Source: an uncultured Draconibacterium sp. | GTDB taxonomy: Bacteria > Bacteroidota > Bacteroidia > Bacteroidales > Prolixibacteraceae | Length of the DNA stretch: 64,000 nucleotides | Assembly (NCBI RefSeq): GCF_963675065.1 | Contig: NZ_OY775906.1 | Span: 722,001 to 786,000 of the forward strand | Direction: 5' to 3' | In this document: piece by piece, positions 51,054-60,149 of the stretch | Layout of the letters: every line of letters starts with the position of its first letter | How positions within the stretch are numbered: position 1 is the stretch's first letter | Notes under the pieces: model-generated | The model's input: only the letters and a program-made list of their open reading frames with translations | What the model was told of the DNA's origin: nothing | Database searches by the model: none | Program-made: the position numbers and the translations under genes

Positions 51054-54000
51054 TTACTGATTTTTTAGTTTTCGTTCTTCCCTGAAGCTGTACAATACCG
51101 GCACAACAAAAATGCTGATGAGCGCCACAGCCATTCCTCCAAACGACGGGATTGCCATTGGAATCATTATATCCGAACCTCGTCCGGTAGAAGTAAGTAC
51201 CGGCAGCAGGGCAATCATTGTCGTACCCACGGTCATCAGTGCCGGACGAATTCGTCGTAATCCGGCCTCAACTACAGCAGCTCTCACTTCTTTCAGATTT
51301 TCAGGGCGATTACGCTCAAAACTCTGATCGAGGTAGGTTGCAATCAACACGCCGTCGTCGGTTGCAATACCGAAAAGCGCAATAAATCCGACCCACACCG
51401 CCACACTCAGGTTGATGGTGTGCATCTGGAACAGATCGCGGAAATTGGTCCCAAACACCGAGAAGTCCATAAACCAGCCTTGTCCGTAAAGCCATATCAT
51501 CAGAAATCCTCCGCTGAATGCCATGGCAATTCCGGAGAACACCATCAATGATGTGGAGACCGATTTAAACTGGAAGTACAAAATCAGGAATACAATGATC
51601 AATACAATCGGAACAATGATCGACAATCGTTTTTCGGCACGAATCTGGTTCTCGTAACTTCCCGAAAATTTATAGCTTACACCTGACGGAACAGTCAATT
51701 CGCCGGCATCAATTCTGGCTTGAATTACTTTCTGTGCATCGTTTACCACGGTAACTTCCGAGAATCCTTCGTTTTTATCGAAAAGCACATATCCAACAAG
51801 GAACGTTTCTTCACTTTTAATGGCCTGAGGACCGCGCTGATACCTGATATGAACCAGTTGGCTCAGCGGAATTTGTGCTCCGGTTGGTGTTTGCATGAGT
51901 ATTTTTCCCAACGATTCAGGGTCGTCGCGCAATTCACGTGGGTAACGTACCCTCACCGGAAACCGTTCGCGTCCTTCAACTGTGGAAGTAATTTTCATCC
52001 CGCCAACTGCTGTTTCAATGGTCTGTTGGACATCTTCTACATTTAAACCGTAACGAGAAATTTTATCCCGATCGATATCTATAAGCAAGTATGGTTTCCC
52101 CACAATCCGGTCGGCAAAAACAGCCTGTGCTTTTACCGAAGGAACTGTTTTCAGGATATTCTCGAGTTGAATTCCAAAATTTTCGATGGTTGCAAGATCC
52201 GGTCCGTACACTTTTATTCCCATGGGGGCACGCATGCCGGTTTGTAACATCACCAGCCGGGTTTCAATTGGCTGCAGTTTTGGAGCCGAAGTCACGCCGG
52301 GGATTTTTGTTGCATTGACAATTTCGGTCCAGATGTCGTCGGGCGATTTTATCTTATCGCGCCAGTTGCGGAAGTATTCACCTTTTTCATCGGGAATTAA
52401 ATCATGCCTGGTAATTCCAAGTTGCAAGGCCTCTTCGTTGTTGAGTTTATCGCCGTTTGTTAGTACAAAACGATCATCTTTATCTACTTTAAACCGCACA
52501 CGGTGCCCTTTTGCATTCAGCATGTATTCCGGTTTGTAGTTGATGATGTTTTCATACATCGAAATTGGTGCCGGATCGAGCGCTGATTCAACACGTCCCA
52601 ATTTCCCGACTGACAAATCAACTTCAGGAATATTGGTGAGCAACATATCGAGCTGACCAACCACTTTTTGGTTGTATGCGATACCTGAGTGTGGCATTGA
52701 TGTTGGCATCAACAGAAAACTTCCTTCATCGAGCGACGGCATAAATTCTTTACCAATTCCCGGGAAAGAATGTGCCAGCGTCGACCAAACTTTTGTTGTA
52801 CGTACATTCCATCCCAGTTTATCAAAACCTTTCGGTACAAAGCCAAACAGGTTGTTAAATCCCATCCATGAAGTGATTCCAACCAAAATAAGGAAAGACG
52901 GAATGAGCAAAAATGCAACTTTATGATCCAGACACCAGTTTAAAATGTGTTTGTAGAAATGTTCGAGTAAGAGAAAAGCTCCCAAGATAATTCCGACCAG
53001 CAGGCCAACAAAAATGAAGTTGGTAACAATCGTTCTTGAAGCGCCCAGTGGCAGCCAGTATTTAGCCAGCAGCCATAACACAGCAATAACTGAAATAATT
53101 ATACTTGTGTGGTTTAAAACCAGTAACCCAATTTTTTTCAATGAAACGGTGATTTTTGAAACTTCGGTTGTATTTGTTGTTGTTCTATCGCCGTAAATCT
53201 GATTGAGTAAACCGGAGATACCAAAGGCGATTAGTATTGTACCGGCCCACAAATACCCGGTAACAATAGCAATTATTCCTAGTGGGATGATGGCAATGTT
53301 CAGCCAGCGCACAATATTTTTCTTTTTGATTTTTGCGCCAAATACCCAGTGAGCAAAAGCCGGCAGAAATATCAACGAAACAATTAGCGCAGCTACCAAT
53401 GCAAATGTTTTGGTAAACGCCAGCGGGCCAAAAAGTTTTCCTTCGGCAGCCTGCATGGTAAATACCGGAATAAAACTTACTATGGTGGTAGAAACGGCTG
53501 TTAAAATTGCTGAACTCACTTCAGCGGCTCCGTCGTAAACTGTTGTAATAAGTTTTTGTCCGGAGGGTGCTTCTTCAATGTGTTTTATAATGTTTTCGGA
53601 GAGAATAATGCCCAAATCCACCATGGTTCCGATGGCGATGGCGATACCAGAAAGGGCAACAATATTTGCATCGACATGGAAGTAGCGCATGGCAATAAAA
53701 ACCATAAGCACGGAAATGGGTAGCAAACTCGATATCAAGAACGAAGCGCGCAGGTTCAGCACCATTACAATAACCACCAAAATAGCGATCAGAATTTCGA
53801 GCGAAAGCGCTTCTTCCAGCGTTCCCAGCGTTTCATGAATCAGTGTTGAACGATCGTAAAACGGAACAATTGTTAGTTGGCTTTCCACACCATTGTCCAG
53901 TGTCTTTTTCGGGAGACCAGGTGCGATATCCGCAATTTTTGCTTTTACATTGTTAATCACTTGAAGCGGGTTGGCGCCATAACGTGCAACCACAACACCT

Positions 54001-54905
54001 CCAACAACTTCGGCGCCGTCTTTATCGAGTGCACCACGGCGAGTGGATGGGCCAAGACTAACAACAGCAATGTCTTTTACCCGAATCGGCACATTGTCCT
54101 GAACCGCCACAACGGCTTTTTCAATATCCTCAACATTTTTAATGTAACCCAGTCCGCGAACCAGGTATTCTGCCTGGTTGATTTCAATCGTTTTTGCACC
54201 CACATCGCGGTTCGATTTCTGAACAGCCTGCATTACTTTATGCAGCGGAATGTTGTAAGCTTTCAATGCATCGGGATTTACGTCGATCTGATATTCCTGC
54301 ACAAAACCGCCAATTGAAGCCACTTCAGAAACACCTTCGGCAGCATTCAATGAATACTTGACGAAATAATCCTGCACTGTACGGATTTCGTGTAAATCCC
54401 AACCTCCGGTAGGATTCCCCTCCTTGTCGCGTCCTTCAATGGTGTACCAGTAAACCTGTCCGAGTGCAGTAGCATCCGGACCAAGCGCGGGCTGAACACC
54501 ATCCGGCAGAAGTCCCGACGGTAAGGAATTCAACTTTTCGAGAATCCGCGAACGTGACCAATAAAACTCAACATCTTCGTTAAAAATGATGTAAATGCTG
54601 GAGAAACCGAAAATGGATGAACTACGGATTGATTTTACACCCGGAATACCCAATAAATAGGTCGTTAACGGATAAGAAATCTGATCCTCAATATCCTGAG
54701 GCGAACGTCCCATCCATTGGGTAAATACAATTTGCTGGTTTTCGCCAATATCCGGAATGGCGTCTACCGGCACCGGATCTTTTGGCAAAACACCGGTGTC
54801 CCAGCCAAAGGGCGAAGTCATGATTCCCCAGCTTACAAGAAGAATCAATACCAGTATTGTAACCAGTTTATTTTCAAGAAAAAACTTTATGATTTTATTC
54901 AACAT
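51054..54905 (-). CDS. Heavy-metal RND permease (CusA-like), extended form
   Basis: At 1283 residues it is much longer than the roughly 1040 of CusA or CzcA. The heavy-metal core is intact: DAIPDIGENQQIVFTQW, the relay helix IGTMVDLGIILSEN, KEFMPSLDEGSFLLMP and the Met-bearing QTGMRAPMGIKVYG region. Between TM6 and TM7 (about residues 525-660) it has an extra block with about four additional membrane segments, and there is a further periplasmic insert (about 770-840). Likely Cu(I)/Ag(I) export. It starts the CusA-CusC-CusB-HMA set, 79 bases behind HYC_CC_PP. Confidence 0.92.
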   Translation of the reverse strand: MLNKIIKFFLENKLVTILVLILLVSWGIMTSPFGWDTGVLPKDPVPVDAIPDIGENQQIVFTQWMGRSPQDIEDQISYPLTTYLLGIPGVKSIRSSSIFGFSSIYIIFNEDVEFYWSRSRILEKLNSLPSGLLPDGVQPALGPDATALGQVYWYTIEGRDKEGNPTGGWDLHEIRTVQDYFVKYSLNAAEGVSEVASIGGFVQEYQIDVNPDALKAYNIPLHKVMQAVQKSNRDVGAKTIEINQAEYLVRGLGYIKNVEDIEKAVVAVQDNVPIRVKDIAVVSLGPSTRRGALDKDGAEVVGGVVVARYGANPLQVINNVKAKIADIAPGLPKKTLDNGVESQLTIVPFYDRSTLIHETLGTLEEALSLEILIAILVVIVMVLNLRASFLISSLLPISVLMVFIAMRYFHVDANIVALSGIAIAIGTMVDLGIILSENIIKHIEEAPSGQKLITTVYDGAAEVSSAILTAVSTTIVSFIPVFTMQAAEGKLFGPLAFTKTFALVAALIVSLIFLPAFAHWVFGAKIKKKNIVRWLNIAIIPLGIIAIVTGYLWAGTILIAFGISGLLNQIYGDRTTTNTTEVSKITVSLKKIGLLVLNHTSIIISVIAVLWLLAKYWLPLGASRTIVTNFIFVGLLVGIILGAFLLLEHFYKHILNWCLDHKVAFLLIPSFLILVGITSWMGFNNLFGFVPKGFDKLGWNVRTTKVWSTLAHSFPGIGKEFMPSLDEGSFLLMPTSMPHSGIAYNQKVVGQLDMLLTNIPEVDLSVGKLGRVESALDPAPISMYENIINYKPEYMLNAKGHRVRFKVDKDDRFVLTNGDKLNNEEALQLGITRHDLIPDEKGEYFRNWRDKIKSPDDIWTEIVNATKIPGVTSAPKLQPIETRLVMLQTGMRAPMGIKVYGPDLATIENFGIQLENILKTVPSVKAQAVFADRIVGKPYLLIDIDRDKISRYGLNVEDVQQTIETAVGGMKITSTVEGRERFPVRVRYPRELRDDPESLGKILMQTPTGAQIPLSQLVHIRYQRGPQAIKSEETFLVGYVLFDKNEGFSEVTVVNDAQKVIQARIDAGELTVPSGVSYKFSGSYENQIRAEKRLSIIVPIVLIIVFLILYFQFKSVSTSLMVFSGIAMAFSGGFLMIWLYGQGWFMDFSVFGTNFRDLFQMHTINLSVAVWVGFIALFGIATDDGVLIATYLDQSFERNRPENLKEVRAAVVEAGLRRIRPALMTVGTTMIALLPVLTSTGRGSDIMIPMAIPSFGGMAVALISIFVVPVLYSFREERKLKNQ

Positions 54906-54943
54906 ACCTTTTTTGCTATGAGATTAATACAATAGAGAGTCCG

Positions 54944-54963
54944 GATCATGAGTGTTCATGATC
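54944..54963. promoter_or_regulatory. 8-4-8 perfect inverted repeat upstream of the CusA-like gene
   Basis: GATCATGA and TCATGATC around GTGT, 38 bases ahead of the CusA-like start. It could be an operator or an RNA hairpin in the gap behind the HYC_CC_PP gene. Confidence 0.45.
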
Positions 54964-54984
54964 TGATCACTTATCATAATAATT

Positions 54985-55356
54985 TCATAAAAGATATACT
55001 TGTTCGTCGGCAAGAAACTCCATTACCGTTGGTGGAGGAGGGGCGTTTGTTAATTCGAAATCTTCAGTTAATTCGTTGGGGATTAGAATATCAGGATCAA
55101 GCAGTGTCTGTCCCAAAACGTCAATTTCGGCCAGTAACGGAATTGTTGAAATTACCGGTGCTGAAAAATCTTCTTTTACCTGGTAAAAATGATTGTCGTT
55201 GGTACAACATCCGCCATCGTCGCAGCACGAATCTGCCTGGGCGAAAAAAGAAACATCAACCAGCAAACTGTGGCAGTAATGTTTGCTCACAGCCAATCCC
55301 ATTGTTGAAATCAACAACAGTGATGCTAAAATAATATGGTTGAGTTTTCTTATCAT
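54985..55356 (-). CDS. HYC_CC_PP family protein
   Basis: The 123-residue secreted protein has a signal-type N terminus and the family marks: KHYCHS near residue 26, CCDDGGCC (about 44-51) and the proline run APPPP near the C terminus. Members lie in Bacteroidota copper/metal resistance operons; a periplasmic metal-binding role is likely from the Cys and His content. It heads the CusA operon; a -7 box is 33 bases upstream. Confidence 0.85.
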   Translation of the reverse strand: MIRKLNHIILASLLLISTMGLAVSKHYCHSLLVDVSFFAQADSCCDDGGCCTNDNHFYQVKEDFSAPVISTIPLLAEIDVLGQTLLDPDILIPNELTEDFELTNAPPPPTVMEFLADEQVYLL

Positions 55357-55389
55357 TTATAAATTAAACCTCACTAAATAAACATTTTA

Positions 55390-55397
55390 CAAAACTA
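55390..55397 (-). promoter_or_regulatory. -7 box (TAGTTTTG) of the HYC_CC_PP/CusA operon
   Basis: An exact TAnnTTTG on the minus strand, 33 bases ahead of the HYC_CC_PP start. A GTTTAAAC palindrome (55401-55408) lies just upstream. Confidence 0.5.
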
Positions 55398-55448
55398 AAG
55401 GTTTAAACAAACCTGCCAGATGTTTGGCAAAGTTCGCTTAAATGAGCC

Positions 55449-56708
55449 TTACACTGCTTTATAGCCAATTGATTCAACGGTTTCTTTTATTTTATCCAGA
55501 TCGATGTCGTCGCCCTCTAAAGTAACCGTTTTTTCGGCCAGGTTTACAACTGCACTCTCTACAAATGCCAGTTTTTGCAGGTTAGTCTCTACATTTGCCT
55601 TGCAATGGTTGCAAGTCATCCCTTCAACTTTAATCGTTTTTAATTGCATTGTATTATTCTTTAATTGTGTTTCAGTTTGTTCTTTTGGAGTCCGGTACCG
55701 CTGAATGTAGCCGTTTATAATCAATCCCAGAAGTAAAACTCCTGAAGCAATTTGCCACCAGGCCAAGTGAGTTCCGTGATCGTGTCCCAAATGTTGTTGG
55801 GTAATTTCGGTAAACCACTGCACAGGTAACAAGTAATCGATGATCAGGCCAAATCCCATAGCACCGATAATAATGGTTCCGAGATAAGTGAACAGACTTT
55901 TTTTGCCCAAAACTTTACCAATCATTGTAATTGTTGCTGCATTGGTTGCCGGTCCGGCCATAAGCAATACAAAAGCCGCTCCGGGACTGACTCCTTTTAA
56001 TATAAGTATGGCTGCCAGCGGAATAGAACCGGTTGCACAAATGTATAAGGGAACCGATACAACCAAAATTAGCAGCATTTGCAATATGGGTGACAGGTTT
56101 AAAAGTTCAAAGAAATTGTTGGGTATCAGAGCAGAAATAATTGCGGCCAAAACCAACCCAATGATCAGCCATTTCGAGATATCCTGGATGAATTCTACAA
56201 AACCGTAACGAAAAATAGCCTTGATTTTCTGTCTCAGTGTTTTTGGTTTTGAAGTATTGTCGGCAACGTATTGTGGTACAGGTTCTTTTTTTGTAATTAC
56301 ACTTGTAATTAAACCTCCTGAAATTCCGGTAATTAAAGCGGCAATTGGTCGGATAATGGCAAACGGCAATCCCATGAGCGAAAATGTTGCCAAAATAGAA
56401 TCGACACCGGTTTGCGGTGTAGAAATCATAAACGAAACAGTTCCTCCTTTTGAAGCACCATTTTTATACAAAGCCGCTCCTGTAGGAATTACTCCACAAG
56501 AACATAATGGCAACGGAATCCCGAATAATGATGAAAAAATAGAGGAGCGAAATGGCGATCCATTAAAATACTTGTCTATTTTTTCGCGTGGAATAAAGGC
56601 ATACAATAGTCCTGCAAAGAAAAATCCCAATAAAAGATAAGGGGCCATCTCACCCAAAATAGTAGCGAAATCGCCTAAAAACTTTAATATGTATTGTCCG
56701 ATAGTCAT
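55449..56708 (-). CDS. DUF318-type Cu/Zn efflux permease (SO_0444-like) with C-terminal HMA domain
   Basis: The 419-residue protein has about eight membrane helices with the ArsP_1/DUF318 motifs PLPLCSCGVIPTGAALY and GASKGGTVSFMISTPQTGVDS, and a second half with CATGSIPLAA. A C-terminal HMA domain (from about 350) reads VEGMTCNHCKANVET. Proteins of this type export Cu or Zn from the cytoplasm. The frame extends upstream to a TTG at 56879, but this gives an atypical leader; the ATG at 56708 gives MTIGQYILKFLGD. The regulator gene lies 157 bases upstream. Confidence 0.88.
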   Translation of the reverse strand: MTIGQYILKFLGDFATILGEMAPYLLLGFFFAGLLYAFIPREKIDKYFNGSPFRSSIFSSLFGIPLPLCSCGVIPTGAALYKNGASKGGTVSFMISTPQTGVDSILATFSLMGLPFAIIRPIAALITGISGGLITSVITKKEPVPQYVADNTSKPKTLRQKIKAIFRYGFVEFIQDISKWLIIGLVLAAIISALIPNNFFELLNLSPILQMLLILVVSVPLYICATGSIPLAAILILKGVSPGAAFVLLMAGPATNAATITMIGKVLGKKSLFTYLGTIIIGAMGFGLIIDYLLPVQWFTEITQQHLGHDHGTHLAWWQIASGVLLLGLIINGYIQRYRTPKEQTETQLKNNTMQLKTIKVEGMTCNHCKANVETNLQKLAFVESAVVNLAEKTVTLEGDDIDLDKIKETVESIGYKAV

Positions 56709-56865
56709 TTTCGTAATTATTACAATACAAAGTAACAGAATAGAAGGAAGGGGATTGTTACACGATTTTGGAAATGATTTATAATATTTTGGAGTTTCAC
56801 GCAGATTTGCGCGAGAGGGTAATTTACCAGAGTAAAAAGTGAGTAAAAAGAAGTTTTGTGTTTTG

Positions 56866-57435
56866 CTAAACCTCGTCAAGCGGTTTGCGCTTGTTTTCTT
56901 TCAGGTTTTTAAAGTGCGAAGGTGTTAAACCGGTAACCTTTTTAAACTGGTTTGATAAGTGTTGTACACTGCTGTATCCCAGCTGATAAGATATTTCGTT
57001 TAAGGTAAGCTCGCCGTAAACCAGGAGCTCTTTAACTTTTTCGATTTTTTGATTGATGATGTATTTTTCGATGGTAATTCCTTCAACCGATGAAAACAAC
57101 TTGCTCAAATACGAATAATCGTGACCAACTTCTCCTGCAATCATTTCCGAGAAATTTACAGGCTCTTTTTCGTTGTTTGAGTAATGCGTTTTTTCAATGA
57201 TAATGGTTTTAATCCGGTCAATCAGCTGGCTTTTTTTATCATCCATCAACTCAAAACCATTGTCGTGCAAAACGGAGCGCACTTTTTCGGTTTGATCATT
57301 ATTCAAACTTTCCGAGATACCAACTTTCCCCAGTTCGATCGTTTCAATTTGAATGTCGAGCTTTTCAAGTTCTTCTTTAACCACTTTTATACAGCGGTTA
57401 CAAACCATATTTTTTATGTGCAGAACCTGTTTCAT
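56866..57435 (-). CDS. HMA-AraC fusion transcriptional regulator
   Basis: The 189-residue protein joins an N-terminal HMA-like domain, HIKNMVCNRCIKVVKEEL (C12 and C15 as CxxC), to a C-terminal AraC-type DNA-binding domain (about 95-185: ELTLNEISYQLGYSSVQHLSNQFKKVTGLTP). It is therefore a one-component metal-sensing regulator. Lying at the head of the resistance island and upstream of the Cu/Zn permease on the same strand, it probably controls these genes. Target sites are not known. Confidence 0.88.
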   Translation of the reverse strand: MKQVLHIKNMVCNRCIKVVKEELEKLDIQIETIELGKVGISESLNNDQTEKVRSVLHDNGFELMDDKKSQLIDRIKTIIIEKTHYSNNEKEPVNFSEMIAGEVGHDYSYLSKLFSSVEGITIEKYIINQKIEKVKELLVYGELTLNEISYQLGYSSVQHLSNQFKKVTGLTPSHFKNLKENKRKPLDEV

Positions 57436-57510
57436 TTAGTTGAATTTATGCGCTCAAACAAAATGGCAGAGGGGAAACATTTTAAATCCCGATGGTTGCG
57501 CATCTGAATA

Positions 57511-57581
57511 CCCGCCTGCCGGACGGGCAGGAGTTCGACTTGATAATTTCAGTTTTCCGTCAGTTGACGGATTCTGAAATT
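57511..57581. repeat. Composite palindromic repeat downstream of ribH
   Basis: CCTGCC/GGCAGG (57515-57531) is followed by a long hairpin in which AATTTCAG pairs with CTGAAATT and CCGTCA with TGACGG (57545-57581). There is no T run. The same GC-rich core type is seen at 2461 and 20259. Confidence 0.6.
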
Positions 57582-57591
57582 AGAGTCTCAC

Positions 57592-58077
57592 TTACTTAAA
57601 CGACTGTTGCAATGCCACCATTTTAATGGCGGTAATGGCAGCTTCGTCTCCTTTGTTGCCCAATTTACCTCCGGCACGGTCAAGTGCCTGTTGTTCGTTG
57701 TTGGTAGTAAGAACACCAAAAATAAACGGTTTGTTGTATTTCAGGTTTAAATCTTTTGTGCCTTGTGTTACGCCTTCGCAAATATAATCGAAGTGGCGGG
57801 TGTCGCCCTGAATAACACAACCCAGCAGAATTACAGCGTCTACATTATCCAATTCAGCAAAATACTGTCCGCCCAGCGGAAGTTCAAAAGTTCCGGGAAC
57901 ATATTTTACTGAAATATTCTCATCGTTAGCACCGTGTTTTTTTAAGGTGTCAACAGCGCCGTTTGCCAGTGCCGATGTAATTTCCCAGTTCCATTCGGCT
58001 ACTACCACGCCAAAACGCATGTTTTCTGCTGATGGTACCGAATTAATATCGTATGCTGATAAATCTTTTGTTGCCAT
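57592..58077 (-). CDS. ribH: 6,7-dimethyl-8-ribityllumazine synthase
   Basis: The 161-residue protein matches lumazine synthase throughout: RFGVVVAEWNWEITSALANGA, VKYVPGTFELPLG, AVILLGCVIQGDTRHFDYICEGVTQGTKDL and GVLTTNNEQQALDRAGG. It condenses the ribityl-pyrimidine with the four-carbon unit in riboflavin synthesis. It is read from its own -7 box at 58107-58114; no FMN riboswitch was recognised. Confidence 0.97.
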   Translation of the reverse strand: MATKDLSAYDINSVPSAENMRFGVVVAEWNWEITSALANGAVDTLKKHGANDENISVKYVPGTFELPLGGQYFAELDNVDAVILLGCVIQGDTRHFDYICEGVTQGTKDLNLKYNKPFIFGVLTTNNEQQALDRAGGKLGNKGDEAAITAIKMVALQQSFK

Positions 58078-58106
58078 AATTCTGTCTTTTTGTATTGCTT
58101 ATAAAG

Positions 58107-58114
58107 CAAAAGTA
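58107..58114 (-). promoter_or_regulatory. -7 box (TACTTTTG) of ribH
   Basis: An exact TAnnTTTG on the minus strand, 29 bases ahead of the ribH start. Confidence 0.5.
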
Positions 58115-58126
58115 GTGTTTATACAA

Positions 58127-58153
58127 ACAAAAAACCCCTCCGAAGAGGGGTTT
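58127..58153 (-). terminator. Terminator of the TPR gene
   Basis: AAACCCCTC pairs with GAGGGGTTT around CGAA (with adjacent A/T), followed by T on the minus strand, 22 bases past the TPR gene stop. Confidence 0.88.
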
Positions 58154-58174
58154 AAAATATCGTTTGAATTCTTT

Positions 58175-58861
58175 TTAATTCAATTTTGTTTTAATGCGGG
58201 CAATGTAGCGGTCGGCATTTGTGCCTTCTGTAGATTGCGGATATTCCGTTTTAATATCTTCGTACAATGCCAGTGCATCTTCCAGCTTGTTTGTTGATTC
58301 AAGCAGGTTAGCTGCTTTCATCATGTAAACCGGAGTAGTTAATTCGTTATCGCTAACTGAATATGCTTTTTTGTATTGTTTCAGTGCACTGTCGGTCTCA
58401 CCTAATTCAAGGAAAGCATCGCCTTTTGCACCTTCGGCAACCGGAGCAAGTAATAAATCGTCGGTTTCAAAATCATTTAAATAATCCAATGCATCTTCGT
58501 ACTGACCGAGGTGCAGGTACGAAATACCAGTGTAGTATTTTGCACGGTTAGCCGATTTGGTCATTCCGTAATCGTCAATAATATCAAGGAACCCGAGGTA
58601 GTTACCATCGCCGTTGATTGCCAGATTAAACGAATCTTTTTCAAAATAATTCTCGGCCATAAACATCTGCGATATTGCCTCGTCTTCTTTTGGTTGTACA
58701 TAAAATTTGTTAAACCCAAGGTAGGCGGCAACAACTATGATAATTCCACCAACCACATAACTTATGATTTTTGAATTATCTTCAACAAATTGTTCTGTTT
58801 TTGTTAACGCACTTTCAAGTTCCTGTAAATTATCTTCTTGCTTTACATTCTTCTTTGCCAT
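58175..58861 (-). CDS. Membrane-anchored TPR protein
   Basis: The 228-residue protein has one membrane helix (about residues 32-54: ISYVVGGIIIVVAAYLGF) and a periplasmic set of tetratricopeptide-like helices (KYYTGISYLHLGQYEDALDYL, KGDAFLELGETDSALKQYKKA, LLESTNKLEDALALYEDI). It is similar in layout to YfgM-type proteins, which assist envelope protein folding, but homology is not firm. The longest frame starts at a TTG (58876); the ATG at 58861 (MAKKNVKQEDN) is the better start. Confidence 0.85.
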   Translation of the reverse strand: MAKKNVKQEDNLQELESALTKTEQFVEDNSKIISYVVGGIIIVVAAYLGFNKFYVQPKEDEAISQMFMAENYFEKDSFNLAINGDGNYLGFLDIIDDYGMTKSANRAKYYTGISYLHLGQYEDALDYLNDFETDDLLLAPVAEGAKGDAFLELGETDSALKQYKKAYSVSDNELTTPVYMMKAANLLESTNKLEDALALYEDIKTEYPQSTEGTNADRYIARIKTKLN

Positions 58862-58886
58862 TTGTCTCTTTTTCAAAATTGTGCCG

Positions 58887-58894
58887 CAAAAATA
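58887..58894 (-). promoter_or_regulatory. -7 box (TATTTTTG) of the TPR gene
   Basis: An exact TAnnTTTG on the minus strand, 25 bases ahead of the start at 58861. Confidence 0.5.
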
Positions 58895-59008
58895 GCTTTT
58901 TTTTCAAAACAGCTAAACCAATGCTTGTTTTATTTTCCAGAATAATCAACATCGCTGTGTTATTAAGTCCTTTTTGTCAACATTTCAGAAATGTGCTGCG
59001 TTTTTATT

Positions 59009-59016
59009 TAGTTTTG
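59009..59016 (+). promoter_or_regulatory. -7 box (TAGTTTTG) of recF
   Basis: An exact TAnnTTTG, 26 bases ahead of the recF ATG at 59043. The TTG start at 58974 would lie upstream of this promoter. Confidence 0.55.
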
Positions 59017-59042
59017 TACGAACGAATACAAAGAAACAGATA

Positions 59043-60149
59043 ATGCATATTGAAGAGATTTCAATTGTAAATTTTAAAAATATTCTGGAGGTAAAGGCTG
59101 AATTTTCGCCCAAACTGAATTGTTTTATCGGGAAGAACGGCGCCGGAAAAACCAATATGCTCGACGCTATCTATTACCTGTCGTTTTGCAAGAGCTTTTT
59201 TAATGCTACCGATCAGCTGAATATCAATCACGAAGAAAACTTTTTTATGCTGAATGGGAACTACAGCCGAGTGGAATCGAAAGAAACCATTAATTGTGGT
59301 TTGCAAAAAGGGCAGAAAAAGCAGTTTAAACGCAATACAAAGGTGTATAAAAAGCTGCAGGAACACATTGGTTTGTTGCCTTTGGTTATGATTACACCGT
59401 CGGATGTAAACCTGATTTTAGGTGGCAGCGACGAGCGTCGTAAATTTATGGACGGTGTAATTTCGCAATACAACCAAACTTACCTCGACGATCTTTTGAA
59501 ATACAACCGGGCACTGATGCAGCGAAATAATCTGCTGAAACAATTTGCCAGCGATCGTTATTTCGACGAAGAACTGCTGGGTATCTGGGACGATCAGCTG
59601 GTGGAGTACGGAACACGGATTCATGCAGAACGGACACGTTTTGTAGAAAAGCTGATTCCGGTTTTTCAACGCTACTATAATTATATATCGGGAGGAAACG
59701 AAGTAGTGGAATTGGTTCATCAGTCGGATCTGTATGACTCGGACCTGGCTGCACTGTTGAAGTCTTCGTTACAAAAAGATCGGGTGGTGCAGTATACCAC
59801 TGTTGGAATTCATAAAGACGATCTACAGCTGAAAATTGGCGATTACCTGATAAAAAAGCTGGGTTCGCAGGGACAGAAAAAAACCTACCTGGTAGCGCTG
59901 AAACTGGCGCAATTCGAGTTCATAAAAGAGATTTCGGGTATAAATCCCATCCTTTTACTGGATGATATTTTTGATAAACTGGATCAGCACCGGGTTGAGC
60001 AAATAGTTACTGCCGTGGCGGGCGAACAGTTTGGTCAGATATTTTTAACTGATACCAATCGCGAACATCTCGACACCATAATTAAAAGGATGGATGCCGA
60101 TTATCGTATTTTTAAAGTAGAAAACGGAAAAGTAGAACTGGCACAATGA
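59043..60149 (+). CDS. recF: DNA replication and repair protein RecF
   Basis: The 368-residue protein has the RecF order: MHIEEISIVNFKNI, Walker A GKNGAGKTNML (about 30-40), MITPSDVNLILGGSDERRKFMD and, near the end, GSQGQKKTYLVALKLAQFEFI and ILLLDDIFDKLD with the Walker B DD. RecF loads RecA at single-strand gaps with RecO and RecR. The frame runs upstream to TTG at 58974, but the ATG at 59043 gives the family N terminus and lies downstream of the -7 box. The DUF721 gene overlaps its stop. Confidence 0.96.
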   Translation: MHIEEISIVNFKNILEVKAEFSPKLNCFIGKNGAGKTNMLDAIYYLSFCKSFFNATDQLNINHEENFFMLNGNYSRVESKETINCGLQKGQKKQFKRNTKVYKKLQEHIGLLPLVMITPSDVNLILGGSDERRKFMDGVISQYNQTYLDDLLKYNRALMQRNNLLKQFASDRYFDEELLGIWDDQLVEYGTRIHAERTRFVEKLIPVFQRYYNYISGGNEVVELVHQSDLYDSDLAALLKSSLQKDRVVQYTTVGIHKDDLQLKIGDYLIKKLGSQGQKKTYLVALKLAQFEFIKEISGINPILLLDDIFDKLDQHRVEQIVTAVAGEQFGQIFLTDTNREHLDTIIKRMDADYRIFKVENGKVELAQ

